Assembly (NCBI GenBank): GCA_003956705.1
Contig: QZCP01000084.1
Coordinates: forward strand, 41,359-105,358
Source: Brevipalpus yothersi
Taxonomy: Eukaryota; Arthropoda; Arachnida; Trombidiformes; Tenuipalpidae
DNA length: 64,000 nucleotides
Direction of reading: 5' to 3'
The number at the start of each line of letters is the position of its first letter. The first letter of the stretch is position 1. Positions 22,384 through 34,679 of this stretch are shown here, piece after piece. The notes under the pieces were generated by a model. The model worked only from the letters and a program-made list of their open reading frames with translations. It was not told the DNA's origin and ran no database searches. Both the position numbers and the translations under genes were made by a program.

Positions 22384-23349
22384 ATGTTTTCCCATAATAA
22401 ATCTGGTGATTTGTGGTGTGCTAAGACTTCTTTAAAAGGTAATGTATCATTAATTTTGTGTAGACTTATCAATTTGGGTTTGAACAAACAACAATCATGT
22501 CAATATGTTTATTTTCTGATAGAGTCACGAGAAATGCTTCAAAAGTGGAGAGAAAACAACACAAGATGCCCGGAAAAAGTGAGAGATCTATGGTACCATG
22601 GACTGAATAAATGTGATAGTATTGGTGATGAAAGATGGCTGATCATCGAGCAAGTCTGTGTGGCCGCAATGGATTTGTATGATTCAAAGTTGATCAAAGA
22701 ATGTCTCACACTATTGAATGATAAATTTCCGAAAAGCTCTCGAATCCGTCGTCTTAAGATTATGGCCAATTTGGAGATGAGAGAAAGATATGAGGATGCT
22801 TTGAATACTTACGATGGTATGATACAGAAAGATGAATCAAATCCTATACTGTATAAGCGTAAAATAGCTATATTAATTGGACAGAAAAAGATACCAGAAG
22901 CTATCAAATATTTAACTGAATATTTGAAAAAATTTATGAACGATACCGAAGCATGGCTTGAGTTGTGTAGTCTATACATACAAGATCAATCATATTCACG
23001 TGCTGCATTTTGTATGGAAGAGCTCATCCTCACCAATCCTCACAATCATCTATTCCATCAACGATATGCCGAAATACAGTATACCATCAACACTCCAGAG
23101 AGTCTTGAAATTGCTCGATCATACTATTCACAAGCTCTCAAACTCAATCCATCCAATATGAGGGCACTTTATGGATTGTATTTGACTTGTACCGTTTTGG
23201 CCAATCAACCTCGTTCAAATTCACAGAAGAAGAAAGAAAATGTTCGAGTTTCAACATGGGCCATGACTCAGATAACTAAAAGCTACCAGAAGCACAATGA
23301 AGATGATCTTTCTACTGTCGAAGCCATGTTCACCAGCCTACAGATATAA
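22384..23349 (+). CDS. EMC2: ER membrane protein complex subunit 2
   Basis: EMC2 is the cytosolic TPR scaffold subunit of the EMC insertase, which inserts tail-anchored and multipass proteins into the ER membrane. The model is exon 1 22384-22438, intron 22439-22522, exon 2 22523-23349, giving 293 aa, close to the ~297 of the vertebrate protein. Diagnostic matches to EMC2 are MLQKWREN near the N-terminus, TPR helices through residues ~75-230 and, most clearly, AAFCMEELILTNPHNHL and ALKLNPSNMRALYGLYL. The C-terminus (VEAMFTSLQI) also matches. There is no signal peptide, as expected. The 84-bp intron is a multiple of three with no stop, so retention would still be translatable. It is single copy here and lies between the two arms of the inverted duplication. 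Confidence 0.93.
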   Translation: MFSHNKSGDLWCAKTSLKGNVSLILCRLINLGLNKQQSCQYVYFLIESREMLQKWRENNTRCPEKVRDLWYHGLNKCDSIGDERWLIIEQVCVAAMDLYDSKLIKECLTLLNDKFPKSSRIRRLKIMANLEMRERYEDALNTYDGMIQKDESNPILYKRKIAILIGQKKIPEAIKYLTEYLKKFMNDTEAWLELCSLYIQDQSYSRAAFCMEELILTNPHNHLFHQRYAEIQYTINTPESLEIARSYYSQALKLNPSNMRALYGLYLTCTVLANQPRSNSQKKKENVRVSTWAMTQITKSYQKHNEDDLSTVEAMFTSLQI

Positions 23350-23678
23350 CTTCAAGTGATCCTTGATCCTTTGACAAACAGTTTTTCCTTGTCCTCTCTA
23401 AGAGAATCTCTCCTCATCGATGATCACAGCGAATTTTGATGGTTCCGATCTGTTGGTTATCCATATCTAAATTGGTTTAAAGTAATCGCAGTCAATGTAT
23501 GTTGGACAAATTTTGGTACGAAGAAATACAGATGAGATCATTTTTTGGCTCATAAACAATTTTTATCGGAATGCGAGAATGAATGAAATTTAATCCAGCT
23601 TGATTTGTAAGGAGGACGCATTGATGATAAACAAACATAGAAAGATAAAAAAGAATAATTTAAGTTCCCAAAAAAATT
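23350..23678. other. EMC2 3' flank
   Basis: Convergent intergenic DNA between EMC2 and the RRP7-like frame; nothing recognised. Confidence 0.5.
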
Positions 23679-24038
23679 CTAGTGTTTTTTAGATTTTTTC
23701 ATATTCACAGATTTCCTAATGTCTTTACTGTCTTTATCGACAACACTATTAGAGAGTAAACGTTTTCTTTTCGGATTAACAACTTTGACCCATCCTTCAT
23801 CATCAACCTCTTCGGCCATTTGTTTACGTCTTTCGATAGCTTCCTGTTGTAATCGTTCATAATTTTTCAGATATTCTGCTATCTCCTTCTTCATAACATC
23901 AACGTCCACAATAGAATCATTATATTCTTGTTGCCACTTGCGAAGACCACAGATAACTTGACTATCACCCGAGCTCGGTTTTGATTTGGATGTCTGTGAT
24001 TTTTTCACTTTCTTTTTTCCTTTCTTTTTTGGAACCAT
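23679..24038 (-). CDS. RRP7-like C-terminal fragment, intact small ORF
   Basis: 119 aa from a true ATG at 24038 to a TAA. After a Lys-rich N-terminus it has CGLRKWQQEYN, then a helix (MKKEIAEYLKNYE) and DDEGWVKV. This is the order seen in the C-terminal part of RRP7/RRP7A, a protein of 40S ribosomal-subunit assembly. The N-terminal RNA-binding region and the last helical block of RRP7 are missing, so it is either a truncated duplicate or a stand-alone derivative. The Lys-rich ends suggest a nucleolar location. A decayed copy lies at 26840-27050. Both are downstream of SOAT-like genes and were duplicated with them. Confidence 0.7.
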   Translation of the reverse strand: MVPKKKGKKKVKKSQTSKSKPSSGDSQVICGLRKWQQEYNDSIVDVDVMKKEIAEYLKNYERLQQEAIERRKQMAEEVDDEGWVKVVNPKRKRLLSNSVVDKDSKDIRKSVNMKKSKKH

Positions 24039-24558
24039 GATAAGAGATTATTATTCAACACAATACGAATAAATCACAAAATTCACAAACAGCGAAACAT
24101 AATCAAAAAATAACAAATTAAAATGACAATCAACTCAGCACGTGTGTGATGAAGTTGTTTACAAAAAAAGTAGGAAAACCTTATTCAAACTTTTGCGCGC
24201 ATTTTGAAGGTTTCATCGAATTTTTTCATCTCTCGAAACTCAGTAATTTGATTTGTTCTAGGAATGAAAAAAGTTCTGACTGATATTCAAAAAAAAATCT
24301 GGTATTTTTTATATTTATTCCTCCAATAGCGTTTGTTTCATTCGAAGTGATGGTATTTTTGATAAGATATGATACATGACATTATTAATGAGTGTTATCA
24401 AGGAATTTCTAATAAACGAAAGGTTATCTTGAATCTGTATTTTCTCATTTTTTATATATATTTTGAATTTTGGGCCAGTAGATGAAGCATATGGGATATT
24501 TGTATAAGATATAATTAATACGCTGGCAAATATTTAATGATCGCGATAAACTGAGATC

Positions 24559-26189
24559 TCACTGATTATTGCAACAATAGGAAAGATAAAGCATATAACC
24601 AGTTGGAAATCCTAATTGCATGATTGGTCCAAGAGGCCAAAGAGGTCTTTTTAACAAAGGGTACATACCCAGCACAGCCATAGAGTAGGTTATAGTGCAA
24701 ATGTAACATACTTGCTTGATAATCAATGAGAAAATAAAATCATGTAAAGGACCACTAATTAAACTCACAACCAGAAAGCGATAGATGAATCTGGATGCTC
24801 TCTGTTGAAAGAAGAGTAGAATAAATTCGCCAAGTTCCTCATATTGTATCCAATTAAAAAAAATTCAATACCTTCGAAATTGAATCATATGCATATCGTT
24901 TGATAAATTTATGTACGATTAGATTCCATTCCTTTAGCATTTTAACCGGTAAGATGGGTTTCCACCAAGGTCCATAGAACCTTCGGTCACCGAAACACAG
25001 TATCTCGGAGCACATATTATTGTTCCAAGAGTGGAAATGGAATAGCCAAAATACGAAAATCATAAATGGACCAAGTATCGGGACTGAGAGTGAAGAGGAG
25101 CTCAGAGGTGATGAAAATTTAGAGATATCCGGTATTGTTCTCATCTTAATAGCCCATCCGAGAAACAATTCTATCATCAAGCCGACATGAATATACACTA
25201 GAAATATGTACAGAAATAATCGACTCCATGATCTTGGTTTCCTGGGATAGCTTTTCTGAAATATCAATGTTGGTGCATACAAAAAGTATAGTAATTCTCC
25301 AAGAGTTGCATGTTCATCTAAAAAAGAAAATATTTCAATGATCAGCATAAATTTAGAATCGATCTGCTACAACCCTCATTTTTGCCGAATGTTTCCCCTG
25401 CGAGAGCCCAAAACTTCAATCCAAAACGAATCTGGAATGGAAAAATTTGCTTAAGAATCTGGAAAAAATAATTGAGGTTGCCTCACAGTTTCACATCCAA
25501 TAATAGTTCTCAATGATACACCAACTGGATTGAAAGCCACAATGTAAGTTGGAATAGCAAATAGAGCTAGAATCATGGGTATTTGAAATATAGCAAAAAT
25601 AGGGAAGTTTTCTGAAAAAAATATACATGTATATTAAAATGTTTCAAGATATTTAATGGTTATTTTGAAGCAACTCACTTGTACTTTTTATTAATTTCCA
25701 TTGTAGTAGAGACCATAAATTGAAGAATGAGTATATGATCAGAAAGTATGGTTTAAATCCACTGAAAGTTGAAAAGACTGTTGGCCAGAGAATATTAAAT
25801 CTGAAATCAAAGATTTTCTCATTTTAAGCAAATTAAAAATATGTATCCAAAACTACAGTCCTTACCGGTCTCTATTTATCCAATAGTCGATTAACTGTGA
25901 AACAGTAGCGGCCACACAGATCAAATTGAAAGCATCGTAAATTACAAGATTTGACTCGTCCGATTTCAGAGCATCACTAATCAATTGAAAAAATTTGGTA
26001 AAATCGCACAAATAGACTAAGTTGTCTCTAGATCTTAAGTACAAACCTCAAATAGGACGATCTAATCTGGAAATCCGTATCACATTGATGCTTTGAGTTT
26101 CCATAGGTTGATGACTTCGTCTGGGTCTTTGAACACTCTGTACTGATAGCGTTATCATTGATATTTGGACTGAAAGTTTTGGTCGACAT
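24559..26189 (-). pseudogene. SOAT-like acyltransferase A (1-nt frameshift in exon 5)
   Basis: MBOAT-family enzymes such as SOAT and DGAT1 esterify sterols or diacylglycerol with fatty acyl-CoA in the ER membrane. Seven exons are visible: 26189-26047, 25976-25866, 25800-25679, 25611-25487, 25431-25375, 25317-24872 and ~24802-24559. Motifs: LYFLYAPTLIF, FYGPWW (family norm FYxDWW), EWNLIVHKF with the expected Asn, and PLHDFIF with the expected catalytic His. Relative to copies B and C, exon 5 has lost one nucleotide near 25376-25390 (the others read GKDE before the donor). With any visible donor, exon 6 is then read out of frame. If the base is truly missing this copy is dead; everything else is intact. 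Confidence 0.8.
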
Positions 26190-26349
26190 TTTCCTTCATG
26201 TGGAGGTGTAAAGATAGAAAATGATGGGAACCTCGAAAATATCCAGCTACTATGTCTCCATATGGGACAAAACTGAAAGAGCCTAAAAGATAATGATGAG
26301 AACGATTGTCAAGGATGCTCAATACTTCTGGTATCAGGAAAAGTAACAC

Positions 26350-26839
26350 CTCTCTGAATCTTTTATCAACTGAACTTCTCTTTCACCCCTCTTGCTCAGG
26401 GACAGGGATTGAAAATATTCTGACATTAAATTAGAAGTTATATACATCGTGAAAAACTTGTCCCAACCAGTTGGGGCATCTTGATTCTTTACTCTTTGCG
26501 TCAATCGAAACAATGTTTGAACACCTTAGCATTATAATCGTATTATAATTTTCTGTATGACAACAGCAAGATCGATAGAAATTCGATTGAGGAAGAATTT
26601 TCACTTATTAAGCTTCCTTATAGTCAATCCTACAGGATTTTAGAAAAATTTAGTAAGAATTTTAGTTGATGTAAAAAATTTTTTTTGAACAATTCTTTGA
26701 ATGAGTAGATGGAGCAAATTTTAATGAAACGATCGGATGTTAAAAGAACAGTTACATGAAATCTGAGAGAAAAATAATTTTAGTTTCCAAAAAATCCTAG
26801 CGTTTTTTCATTTTCAAGATTTCCTGATGTTTTAATTGT
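26350..26839. other. Intergenic, part of tandem duplication
   Basis: Noncoding; matches about 29200-29660 in order. No separate gene. Confidence 0.6.
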
Positions 26840-27067
26840 TCATATGGATGAAACTCATAATTCCTTACATATTCTGCTATCTCTTTCTCCATGATATCCA
26901 ACATCCACGATAGATGTATTATATTCTTGTTGCCACTTGTGAAGACCATAGATTACCTGTACTCGACCAGACTCCGAGCTGTGTGTCAGTTTAGATAAAT
27001 CCTGTCTCGATTTTTTCACATTCTTCTTCTCTTTTTTTTGGGACCCATGATGACAATTATCATTCAA
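26840..27067 (-). pseudogene. Decayed RRP7-like fragment
   Basis: It retains a Lys-rich start, YGLHKWQQEYN and IVDV, then loses frame and lacks the GWVKV end. It is the second copy of the frame at 24038-23679, carried along in the tandem duplication. Confidence 0.75.
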
Positions 27068-27380
27068 CGCTCAAAAAAAGTCACCAAATTCAAAAACACC
27101 GGAACACAACCAAGAAAAAATTAGATTGACAATAAACAAGTGTGTTGTGAGTTGAAGTTTGAAAAAGTATTTTCCAAAAAATTACGTTTTTGTTTTACGT
27201 TATCAATAAATTTTTCAATAAAGTTATCAATGTATATTCTCATTTTTTTCCTATAAACTTAGATAAATTTATCTTATTCGGATGATTTAATAGAAAACAA
27301 ATCATTGTAGAGATATGATTCTATATTTGTGCAATGATTAACACAACAGTGAGCATCTAATGGCCTCAAATGAATTTGTC

Positions 27381-29004
27381 TCACTGATTAACACAACAAT
27401 AGTAAAGATACAGCATATAACCAGTTGGAAATCCTAATTGCATAATTGGTCCCAGAGGCCAAAGAGGAATTTTGGTTAAAGGAAACATACCTAATAAAGC
27501 AATGATGTAGGTTGAACTACAAATATAACATACTCTTTTGATGGTCAAGGAAAAAATAAAATCATGTAATGGACCACTTATTAAACTCACAACCAGAAAG
27601 CGGTACATAGATTTGGATGCTTTCTATGGTAAAAGAAAGAAAAAGAACAATTTTTAAAGTTCTCAATTGCTGAGGATCCAATTGGGAAAATTTCATACCT
27701 TCGAAATAGAATCATATGCATATCGTTTGATAAATTTATGTACGATTGGATTCCATTCTTTGATCATTCTGAACGGTGACATAGGTTCCCACCAAGGTCC
27801 ATAGAAATTTCGGTCACCGAAACATAGGATCTCGGAGCACATATTGAGCCAAGTATGAAAATGGAATAGCCAAAATACGAAAATCATAAATGGCCCAAGT
27901 ATCAGGGCTGGGAGTGAAGAAGAGTTCAGAGGTGATGAAAATTTGGCAATATCTGGAACTGTTCCTATCTGGATTGCCAAGCCTGAAAACAATTCTATCG
28001 TCAAGCCGATTTGGATATACACTAGGAATATATACAGAAATAATCGACTCCATGATCTTGGTTTCTTGGGATAGTTTTTCTGAAATATCAATGTTGGTGC
28101 GTACAAAAAGTATAGTAATTCTCCAAGAGTTGCTTGTTCATCTAGAAAGTAAAATATATCAATCATCAGTATAAATTCAGAATCGATCTTTTACAACCTT
28201 CGTCTTTTCCAAATGTTTCCCCTGCGAGAGCCCAAAACTTCAATCCAAAACGAATCTAGAATGGAAAGATTTGGTTAAGAATTCAGAAAAATTAAATCAG
28301 GTTGCCTTACAGTTTCACATCCAATGATAGTTCTCAGTGCTACACCAACTGGATTGAAAGCCACGATATAAGTTGGAATAGCAAATAGAGCCAGAATCAT
28401 GGGTATTTGGAGTATAGCAAAAATATGGAAGTTTTCTGTGAAAGAGAGAGATGTATTAAAATGGTTCAAGATATTTAATCGTTATTTTGAAGCAACTCAC
28501 TTGTACTTTTTATTAGTTTCCATTGTAGTAGAGACCATAAATTGAAAAATAAGTATATGATTAAAAAGTATGGTTTAAATCCACTGAAAGTTGAAAAGAC
28601 TGCTGCCCAGAGTCGATTAAATCTGAAATCAGAAACTTCAAAATACAAGCAAACTGGATACATTACAATAGAAAAAAATGACTTACCGGTCTTTATTTAT
28701 CCAATAGTCGATTAACTGTGAAACAGTAGCGGCCACACAGATCAAATTGAAAGCATCGTAAATTACAAGATTTGACTTGTCCGATTTGAGAGCATCACTA
28801 ATCAATCAGAAAAACTTGATAAAATTCCACAAATAGACAAAATTGTCTTTAGATTTTCAATACAAACCTCAAATAGGACGATCTAATCTGAAATTCCGCA
28901 TCACATTGATGCTTTCCATAGGTTGATGACTTCGTTTGAGTCTTTGAACACTCTGTACTGATAGTGTTACCATTGATATCTGGATCCAAAGTTTTGGTCG
29001 ACAT
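27381..29004 (-). CDS. SOAT-like acyltransferase B (intact)
   Basis: Seven exons on the minus strand, ATG at 29004, about 415 aa. The last two exons are 28141-27699 and 27623-27381. It is a multi-pass ER-type membrane protein of the MBOAT family, closest to sterol O-acyltransferase by LYFLYAPTLIFQKNYP and by FGDRNFYGPWW. The likely catalytic Asn is in EWNPIVHKF and the His in GPLHDFIF. Exon 5 ends GETFGKDE with donor GTTGTA and phase 1, which restores the frame lost in copy A. All junctions I could check keep the frame. The substrate (sterol, retinol or diacylglycerol) cannot be told from sequence. The proline in FYGPWW, where most relatives have an acidic residue, is shared by all four copies here. 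Confidence 0.85.
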
Positions 29005-29655
29005 TTTCCTTCATGTGGAGGTGTGAAGATAAAAAATGATCAGAACTGTGACTTCCAATTTAAAACAATTTCAGCTACTATTTCTTTACACTTCTCACAA
29101 AATTGTAAAAGCCTAGAAAATGATGACGCTTTAAAAACGATTGTCAAGATTGCTCAATACTTCTGGTTGCTGGAAAAGTAACATCCTCTTCGAAATTTCA
29201 GCTGAATCCCATGAAGTTTCTCAACTGAACTCTTCATTTATTCCCGCCCATCTAAGAAGTCAGAAAGTTGAAATTCTTCTGAATTTCATGAGACAAGAAG
29301 TCATAGACATCATGAAAAACTTGTTCCAGCCAGTTGATGCATCTTGATTTTTTACTCTTTTCGTCATCAATCGAAATCATGTTCTGAACAATACCTTAGG
29401 ATTGTAATCCTATTATAATTTCCAGTATGACATCAGCATACAGTGTGGTAGGATCAAAAGAATTTCGATCGATGAAGAATTAGTGTTTGGTTTCGGTCCT
29501 CTGATAATTCTTCATGGTCAATCCCTCACAAAATTGTCAGAATTTTGAAAGAATTCAGAGCGGATTTTGTTTGTTGTTTTGAAAAAAGTTTTTTCGGAAA
29601 ACTTCCTTAGATGAGTAAGTCCTAAAAATGTTTAATGAAGCGATTGACTTGAATG

Positions 29656-31317
29656 TTAAAAGTACAGTTTCAATGATTCAACTCCTCTATAGAATAAGTG
29701 TAACTTGTAGAATGATGTTACTGCAAGAAGTACGAGTTGAGTGAAGTATTTCAGATTTTTGAAAACTAATTTGTGTGAAATAGCAAATGGAATTAAATAA
29801 GAATATGTACAAATGAGAGTCACATCTTTTATGGCCAGCGAAAATATATAATCATGACCTATTCCACTTGCGATGGCGACCAATATGAACTTGATGTTTG
29901 TTGGTAGAAATTTCTGTTGAAATAATCAATAGAATGAATAAATTATCATATTTTGAAAACCATCCAGAACATTTTGGCTTACTTTCGAAAGAGAATCAAA
30001 AATGTATCGTTTGATGAACTTATGGATAATTGGATTCCATTCTTTGACCATCTTGAAACTATTTTCACTTGTCCACCATGGACCATAGAAATTACGATCT
30101 GCAAATCGAAGTAGTTCAGCCCACAAATTTTGCCATGGATGAAAATGCATGACCCAGATTCCTAGGGTTACAATTGGTGAGACTAGTGCCATGGAAATTG
30201 TTGAAATTGAGAGAATCTTTTTCGTCTTAACGAAATTCAGCATGTTCGGATAAGTTACATGGATAACTAAACGACCAATAAATGCCATGTGTAGGTAAAT
30301 GAGTGCAATCATGCCGAGCACTCTAGGCCATGATATTTTCTTGGTTCTTGGATATACTTTTCGGAATATCAACGTCGGAGCAAATAAAAAGTAGAAAAGT
30401 TCTCCAATAGTTGCTCTTTCAGCTAACAAAATCAAATGAAACGACTAAATCTTTATATTCGTTTGCAAAAAATACCAAAAAAATCTTTACCTTCATCCTT
30501 TCCGAAAGTTTCAGCTGCCAAAGACCAGAATTTCATGGTAAAACGAATCTAGATGAAGGATTAAAGGAATGATAGTAATGAAGCTAAATACAATCTTTTC
30601 ATAGCTTTTGAACCAAAATATGTGCTTGATTTACCGTTTCACAAGCGATAGCTATCCGAGTGAGTGTACCATTCGAACTTTCCAAGGCGATATTGATCGG
30701 AACATAGAATAGAATGAAAATCAGAGGAACCTGGAGGAAAGCGAAAATATGGACATTTTCTGGGAAAAAATTTGGAGTTAATGAAAAAATCGGTTTGAAT
30801 TTCGTTGAAACTTGACTAACTTATTCTATTGATTAAGTTCCATTGTATGACAATCCAAAAATGATAGAACATAAATGCTATCAGGCCATTCGTGAAAGTT
30901 CCAGCCAGCGCACTGGCTACATGATTCCAAAAGTAATTAAAACTATAGATTTGAAAACAGTTCAAATTAAATTTGATTCTTGAACATCATCAATTTCGAT
31001 CTCAATTCACCTCTTCCGGTCACCCCAATAATTTGAGGCCACTAATAGAGCGTCACAGATGCAAATAAGGTTGAGAACATGGAAAATCAATTTACTTTGC
31101 CAGCTTCCGAGACTAGCTAGACTAAAGATCCAGAGAATTCAGATGAACATCATTAAAAAGAGAATAGCATCATAATTTTTCAACGTTTACCTTAGAATAG
31201 ATGATCTTGGTACAAATAAGGGTGGAGGACTGATGTTCACTTTCTTTTTCAAATATTTCTCCTGTCCTTTGTCATTACCGACACAATAATTTCCATTAAC
31301 ATCAACTTTTTCCATTT
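29656..31317 (-). CDS. SOAT-like acyltransferase C (intact, diverged)
   Basis: Same seven-exon layout, ATG at 31317. Exon 1 begins MEKVDVNG and ends at a GTAAAC donor near 31195. Exon 6 lies at about 30424-29985 and exon 7 ends at 29656. Motifs: LFYFLFAPTLIFRKVYPRT, which is very SOAT-like; RFADRNFYGPWW; EWNPIIHKF with the Asn; and GIGHDYIF with the His. It is more diverged from A and B than they are from each other, so it is the older neighbour in the tandem set. The protein is about 420 aa with several hydrophobic segments. No disabling change was seen. There is no RRP7-like fragment after it. Confidence 0.83.
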
Positions 31318-31636
31318 TACAGGTGGAATAATATTATGATGGCAATAATAATAGTGAATTCACGGGGACAATCAAGGACCGATACCCTAAAGAACCGAGA
31401 ATGATCACGAAATACTCATCTGACTAAAATGTACATTAATGATGGGATGGCAGCTCGATGGGAACTTAGGCCATTCAACTTTTATTCTCAGCTCTCTAGG
31501 ACTTTCACCGAATGATTGTACTTCCAGAATTTACACGGATCAACCTGTGTAAGACACCTCTTAACATTTTCTTAATGTTAAGAGGTTTCAATTCTAGTAG
31601 GTAAAATTATGTTAAAGTGGAAATAAGTCCCAGAAT

Positions 31637-31638
<2 letters not shown>

Positions 31639-31695
<57 letters not shown>
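31639..31695. repeat. (AG)n microsatellite
   Basis: About 28 uninterrupted AG units about 320 bp upstream of the SOAT-C start codon. Confidence 0.97.
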
Positions 31696-31698
<3 letters not shown>

Positions 31699-32569
31699 TT
31701 GCTACGGATTATTGCTCTAGGCCATGTGAACGTTGGCCAGTAAAAGTTGACCAATAAATTGCTGTCCGAAGTGTCACTTAATCCTCCAGCCAATGTAAAG
31801 GGAAATAATTTATGTACTAGATAGTTAAGATTTTTCAGCCAGTCTTTTTATGTTCTAAATTGCTGGAAAAGGTTACTGATTTACATGTCCACTGGATTTC
31901 TTGAATGCACAGATTTTCCTTATTGAAATTCTCTGGTTTGCTTGGCGTTCTCATCACTAGTCACTGGGATTGCTCAACGTGGAGGCTCTACTGCATCCTC
32001 CTGGTGTATGAAATGATCGAGACATTTTTTTCATCTTAATGTCAGTCAACTTGACAGCTTAAAATTTGTCCAAGCATCACTTTGGAGGTTTGTGAGGCGA
32101 AAGAGAAAAATTTCCTCTCGCACAAAATAAATTAATTTATCTTGCTGCATTCAATGACCATATGGGACATAGAATATTCGAATTGACCTTATCGACTTGA
32201 TCCTAGGTGTCTTGAGGTCTTTGGATGGCTGAATTTCCAATTTATCAGGAATAATTGGTTGGTAAGTGGTTTAATGTCCGGCATCATTTCGAGGAAAACT
32301 TGACTTTCAGTTGCAAAAGTTCAAAAATTCTTCTCAATGAACTGCATCTAGGATATGTCTATTCTCACAAACTGCTTCAAATCGTTGAGAATTATTTTGC
32401 CGCTTCGTCTGTTTTATCCATGGACAAAGCTATAAAAAGCTGAAATTCATTGATACAGAATTATTCTGAGCTTAAACAGCCAAATACCTCCGGTTTTGGT
32501 TCTTTTCTTGGCCGAAACTTCAGCGAAAATTCTGGGCAAATGAACATCATCAGTTAATCGAGGCTGAGA
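31696..32569. other. No gene
   Basis: Unique AT-rich DNA between the microsatellite and the end of the right duplication arm. Only short, unsupported open frames. Confidence 0.5.
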
Positions 32570-32986
32570 GATCAAATAATCAGTCAGGAGGAATGGATGA
32601 ATTTTAATCGTGATTTACTTTAGCGAAACTTCATGTTTACCCGAGGAGATACGGAGCTTGAAGTTGCTCAAAATATAACAATACGATATCGAAACTATTC
32701 AAGTCAATTAACCCTCAGTCAAAACTCTGGTCAATAGCTCCACTAACGAAGAAAGGAACAATTTTCATACTTTATTCCGGGAAATGGAAATCACGACCAT
32801 AGAGGAAGTTTTTGCGACATGTGAGCAAATGATTGTCAGTCAGGATATGAATCATGTGAAAGTAGAATTCATGAAAACAATAGATCACTTCCTTGATGGT
32901 ATTATACTTTATTTTTTTACTGTCAAAAATTGATTTCGTAGTGAAACAGTTACCTATTTGGTGGGTTAATATTTTTTTCTGACTGA

Positions 32987-34679
32987 TTACCAGTAGAACA
33001 GAGAGTTACGATGATTTCCTGCTCTTAAGGCGATGATAAGTCCATATATTCTCGAGTAAACATAGGGAAAGTGTCTATGATAATTTTCGAATTGTTTCTC
33101 AATGATATTTTGATTCTTAGGACTCTTAGCAGTAAAAATTATGTAAATCATAGCAAATGAGGCTTCAAAGACAAGTAAACACTGAGGAAATGGCCAAAAT
33201 TTTCGCTGTTCACCTATCAAATAGAAGATTATGACACCGATCAAATATCCAGTAGTAAATGCCAGGCAGCGATCTAGAAGAGCGAAAGATACAACAAAAT
33301 CGTGACCATATCCAACAAGCAGAGCTACAAGTATCAGAGCAGTAATTTGCTCAACATGATCCCTGCGAAGAGGCTTGTAAATGGCTGAGTGAAGAGAAGA
33401 AAGTGGCAACGATTAGCAGTTTATTGATTTGGCAATTGAAAAATCGATTAATCTTACCAGTTTTTATAAAAATATGGATCATTGGATTCCAATCTCGAAC
33501 AAGATCGGCAATTGATCTGCTCTGCCACCATGGACCATAGAATCGTCGATCGGCAAAGCGCAAGAGTTCTGCGAATAAATTTGACCACAAATGAAAGTGA
33601 AAATACCAAAACAGTATGATGATGATAGGAGCCAACATTAGGATATGAATCCATACTAGTGGGTTGTTACTCTTCTCGGTGACGAGGAAATTAATTTGAT
33701 TAGAAAGACTAATCAAAAGTTTCCCAATAAAAATTATATGAACACAGATGAGGAATGATAATCGGAATATTTTTCTCCATGATCTTGTATTGTTTCTCGG
33801 ATAAGTTTTCTGAAATACCAGCGTTGGGGCAAATAAATAGAACACAAGTTCTTGGAATGATGCTTTCTTTTCTGAATGAGAGGAAAATATTAATTCGAGG
33901 AATCATTTGAGCCCTAAAAGAGGTCCCTCACCAGGACTTTTCCCATGAGTGGTTAATGCCAGAGACCAGCCCTTCATCCCGAAACGAACCTAACGAATAT
34001 TTGAAGATTTTGGTTTCAAAATAATCAGAAAATTTGTGTGAAATATATCTTGCCATTTCACAGCCTAAGATCAATCGAGTAATGATGCCATATTGTTGAT
34101 TGAGAAGAGGTCTCAATGTATGGAATAAGCATAATGCTAGTGGGGCCTGTAGAAACTTGTAGCAATTGTGTTTATCTGGTGAGATTTAAGATAAGAACAT
34201 TTCGTTATCATTATTTTTTGCAAATTATCAAGCTTACCAAGTTTTTCAACCAGAAGCCATTGAGCAGTTATCCAACAGATGAGAAGCAGGTAAGATATCA
34301 ATCCTCTGGTAGGAAGTCCATTAAACAGGCCATAGATAGTTTTTAGTATATTCTTGTATCTGGGAGATTTCAGATTTTAGTATTCGAATTCTTCATTGAA
34401 TAGAACTGTTTACCTCTCATTGTTGAGCGAAGAACTGAGGAGCAAGTAAAGTGCTATCGATGTGCAGATGAAGTGATATATCTTGAAAACTTTGTCAAGA
34501 TTACGATTTTCTTTCCTCTTTTGGCTGATAACAATAAGATACAGTAAATGTTCTTCATATTGAAAATCTTCTATCCTGACGATTTACCTGAGATAAGATA
34601 TTCTGGGCTCAAAACTCAGATCATATGGAGATGCTTTGGATGAATCTTGTTTCCGTTTTATTTGCATCTTTTTGCACAT
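32987..34679 (-). CDS. SOAT-like acyltransferase D, with a GC-AG intron
   Basis: ATG at 34679 (MCKKMQIKRK). The same seven-exon plan can be followed: exon 2 QKRKENRNLDKVF, exon 3 LFNGLPTRG, exon 4 ending LGCEM, exon 5 VRFGMKGW, exon 6 VFYLFAPTLVFQKTYPR through DWNPMIHIFIK, and exon 7 (with GHDFVVSF) to 32987. The expected Asn (DWN) and His (GHD) are present, and FYGPWW is kept. At the end of exon 4 the position of the GT donor in A-C reads GCAAGA, so a GC-AG intron is needed. It is the most diverged of the four genes and its C-terminus is about 50 residues longer than those of A-C. Its relic twin is at 20786-21537. Confidence 0.75.

Larger units (their letters stand above)
23690..29660 (-). 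repeat. Tandem duplication of [SOAT-like + RRP7-like], ~3 kb unit
   Basis: The unit at about 23690-26780 is repeated at about 26780-29660. Exons, introns, intergenic blocks (for example around 26440-26570 and 29300-29430) and the downstream RRP7-like frame correspond in order. Coding parts are much better conserved than the RRP7-like part. Confidence 0.85.
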
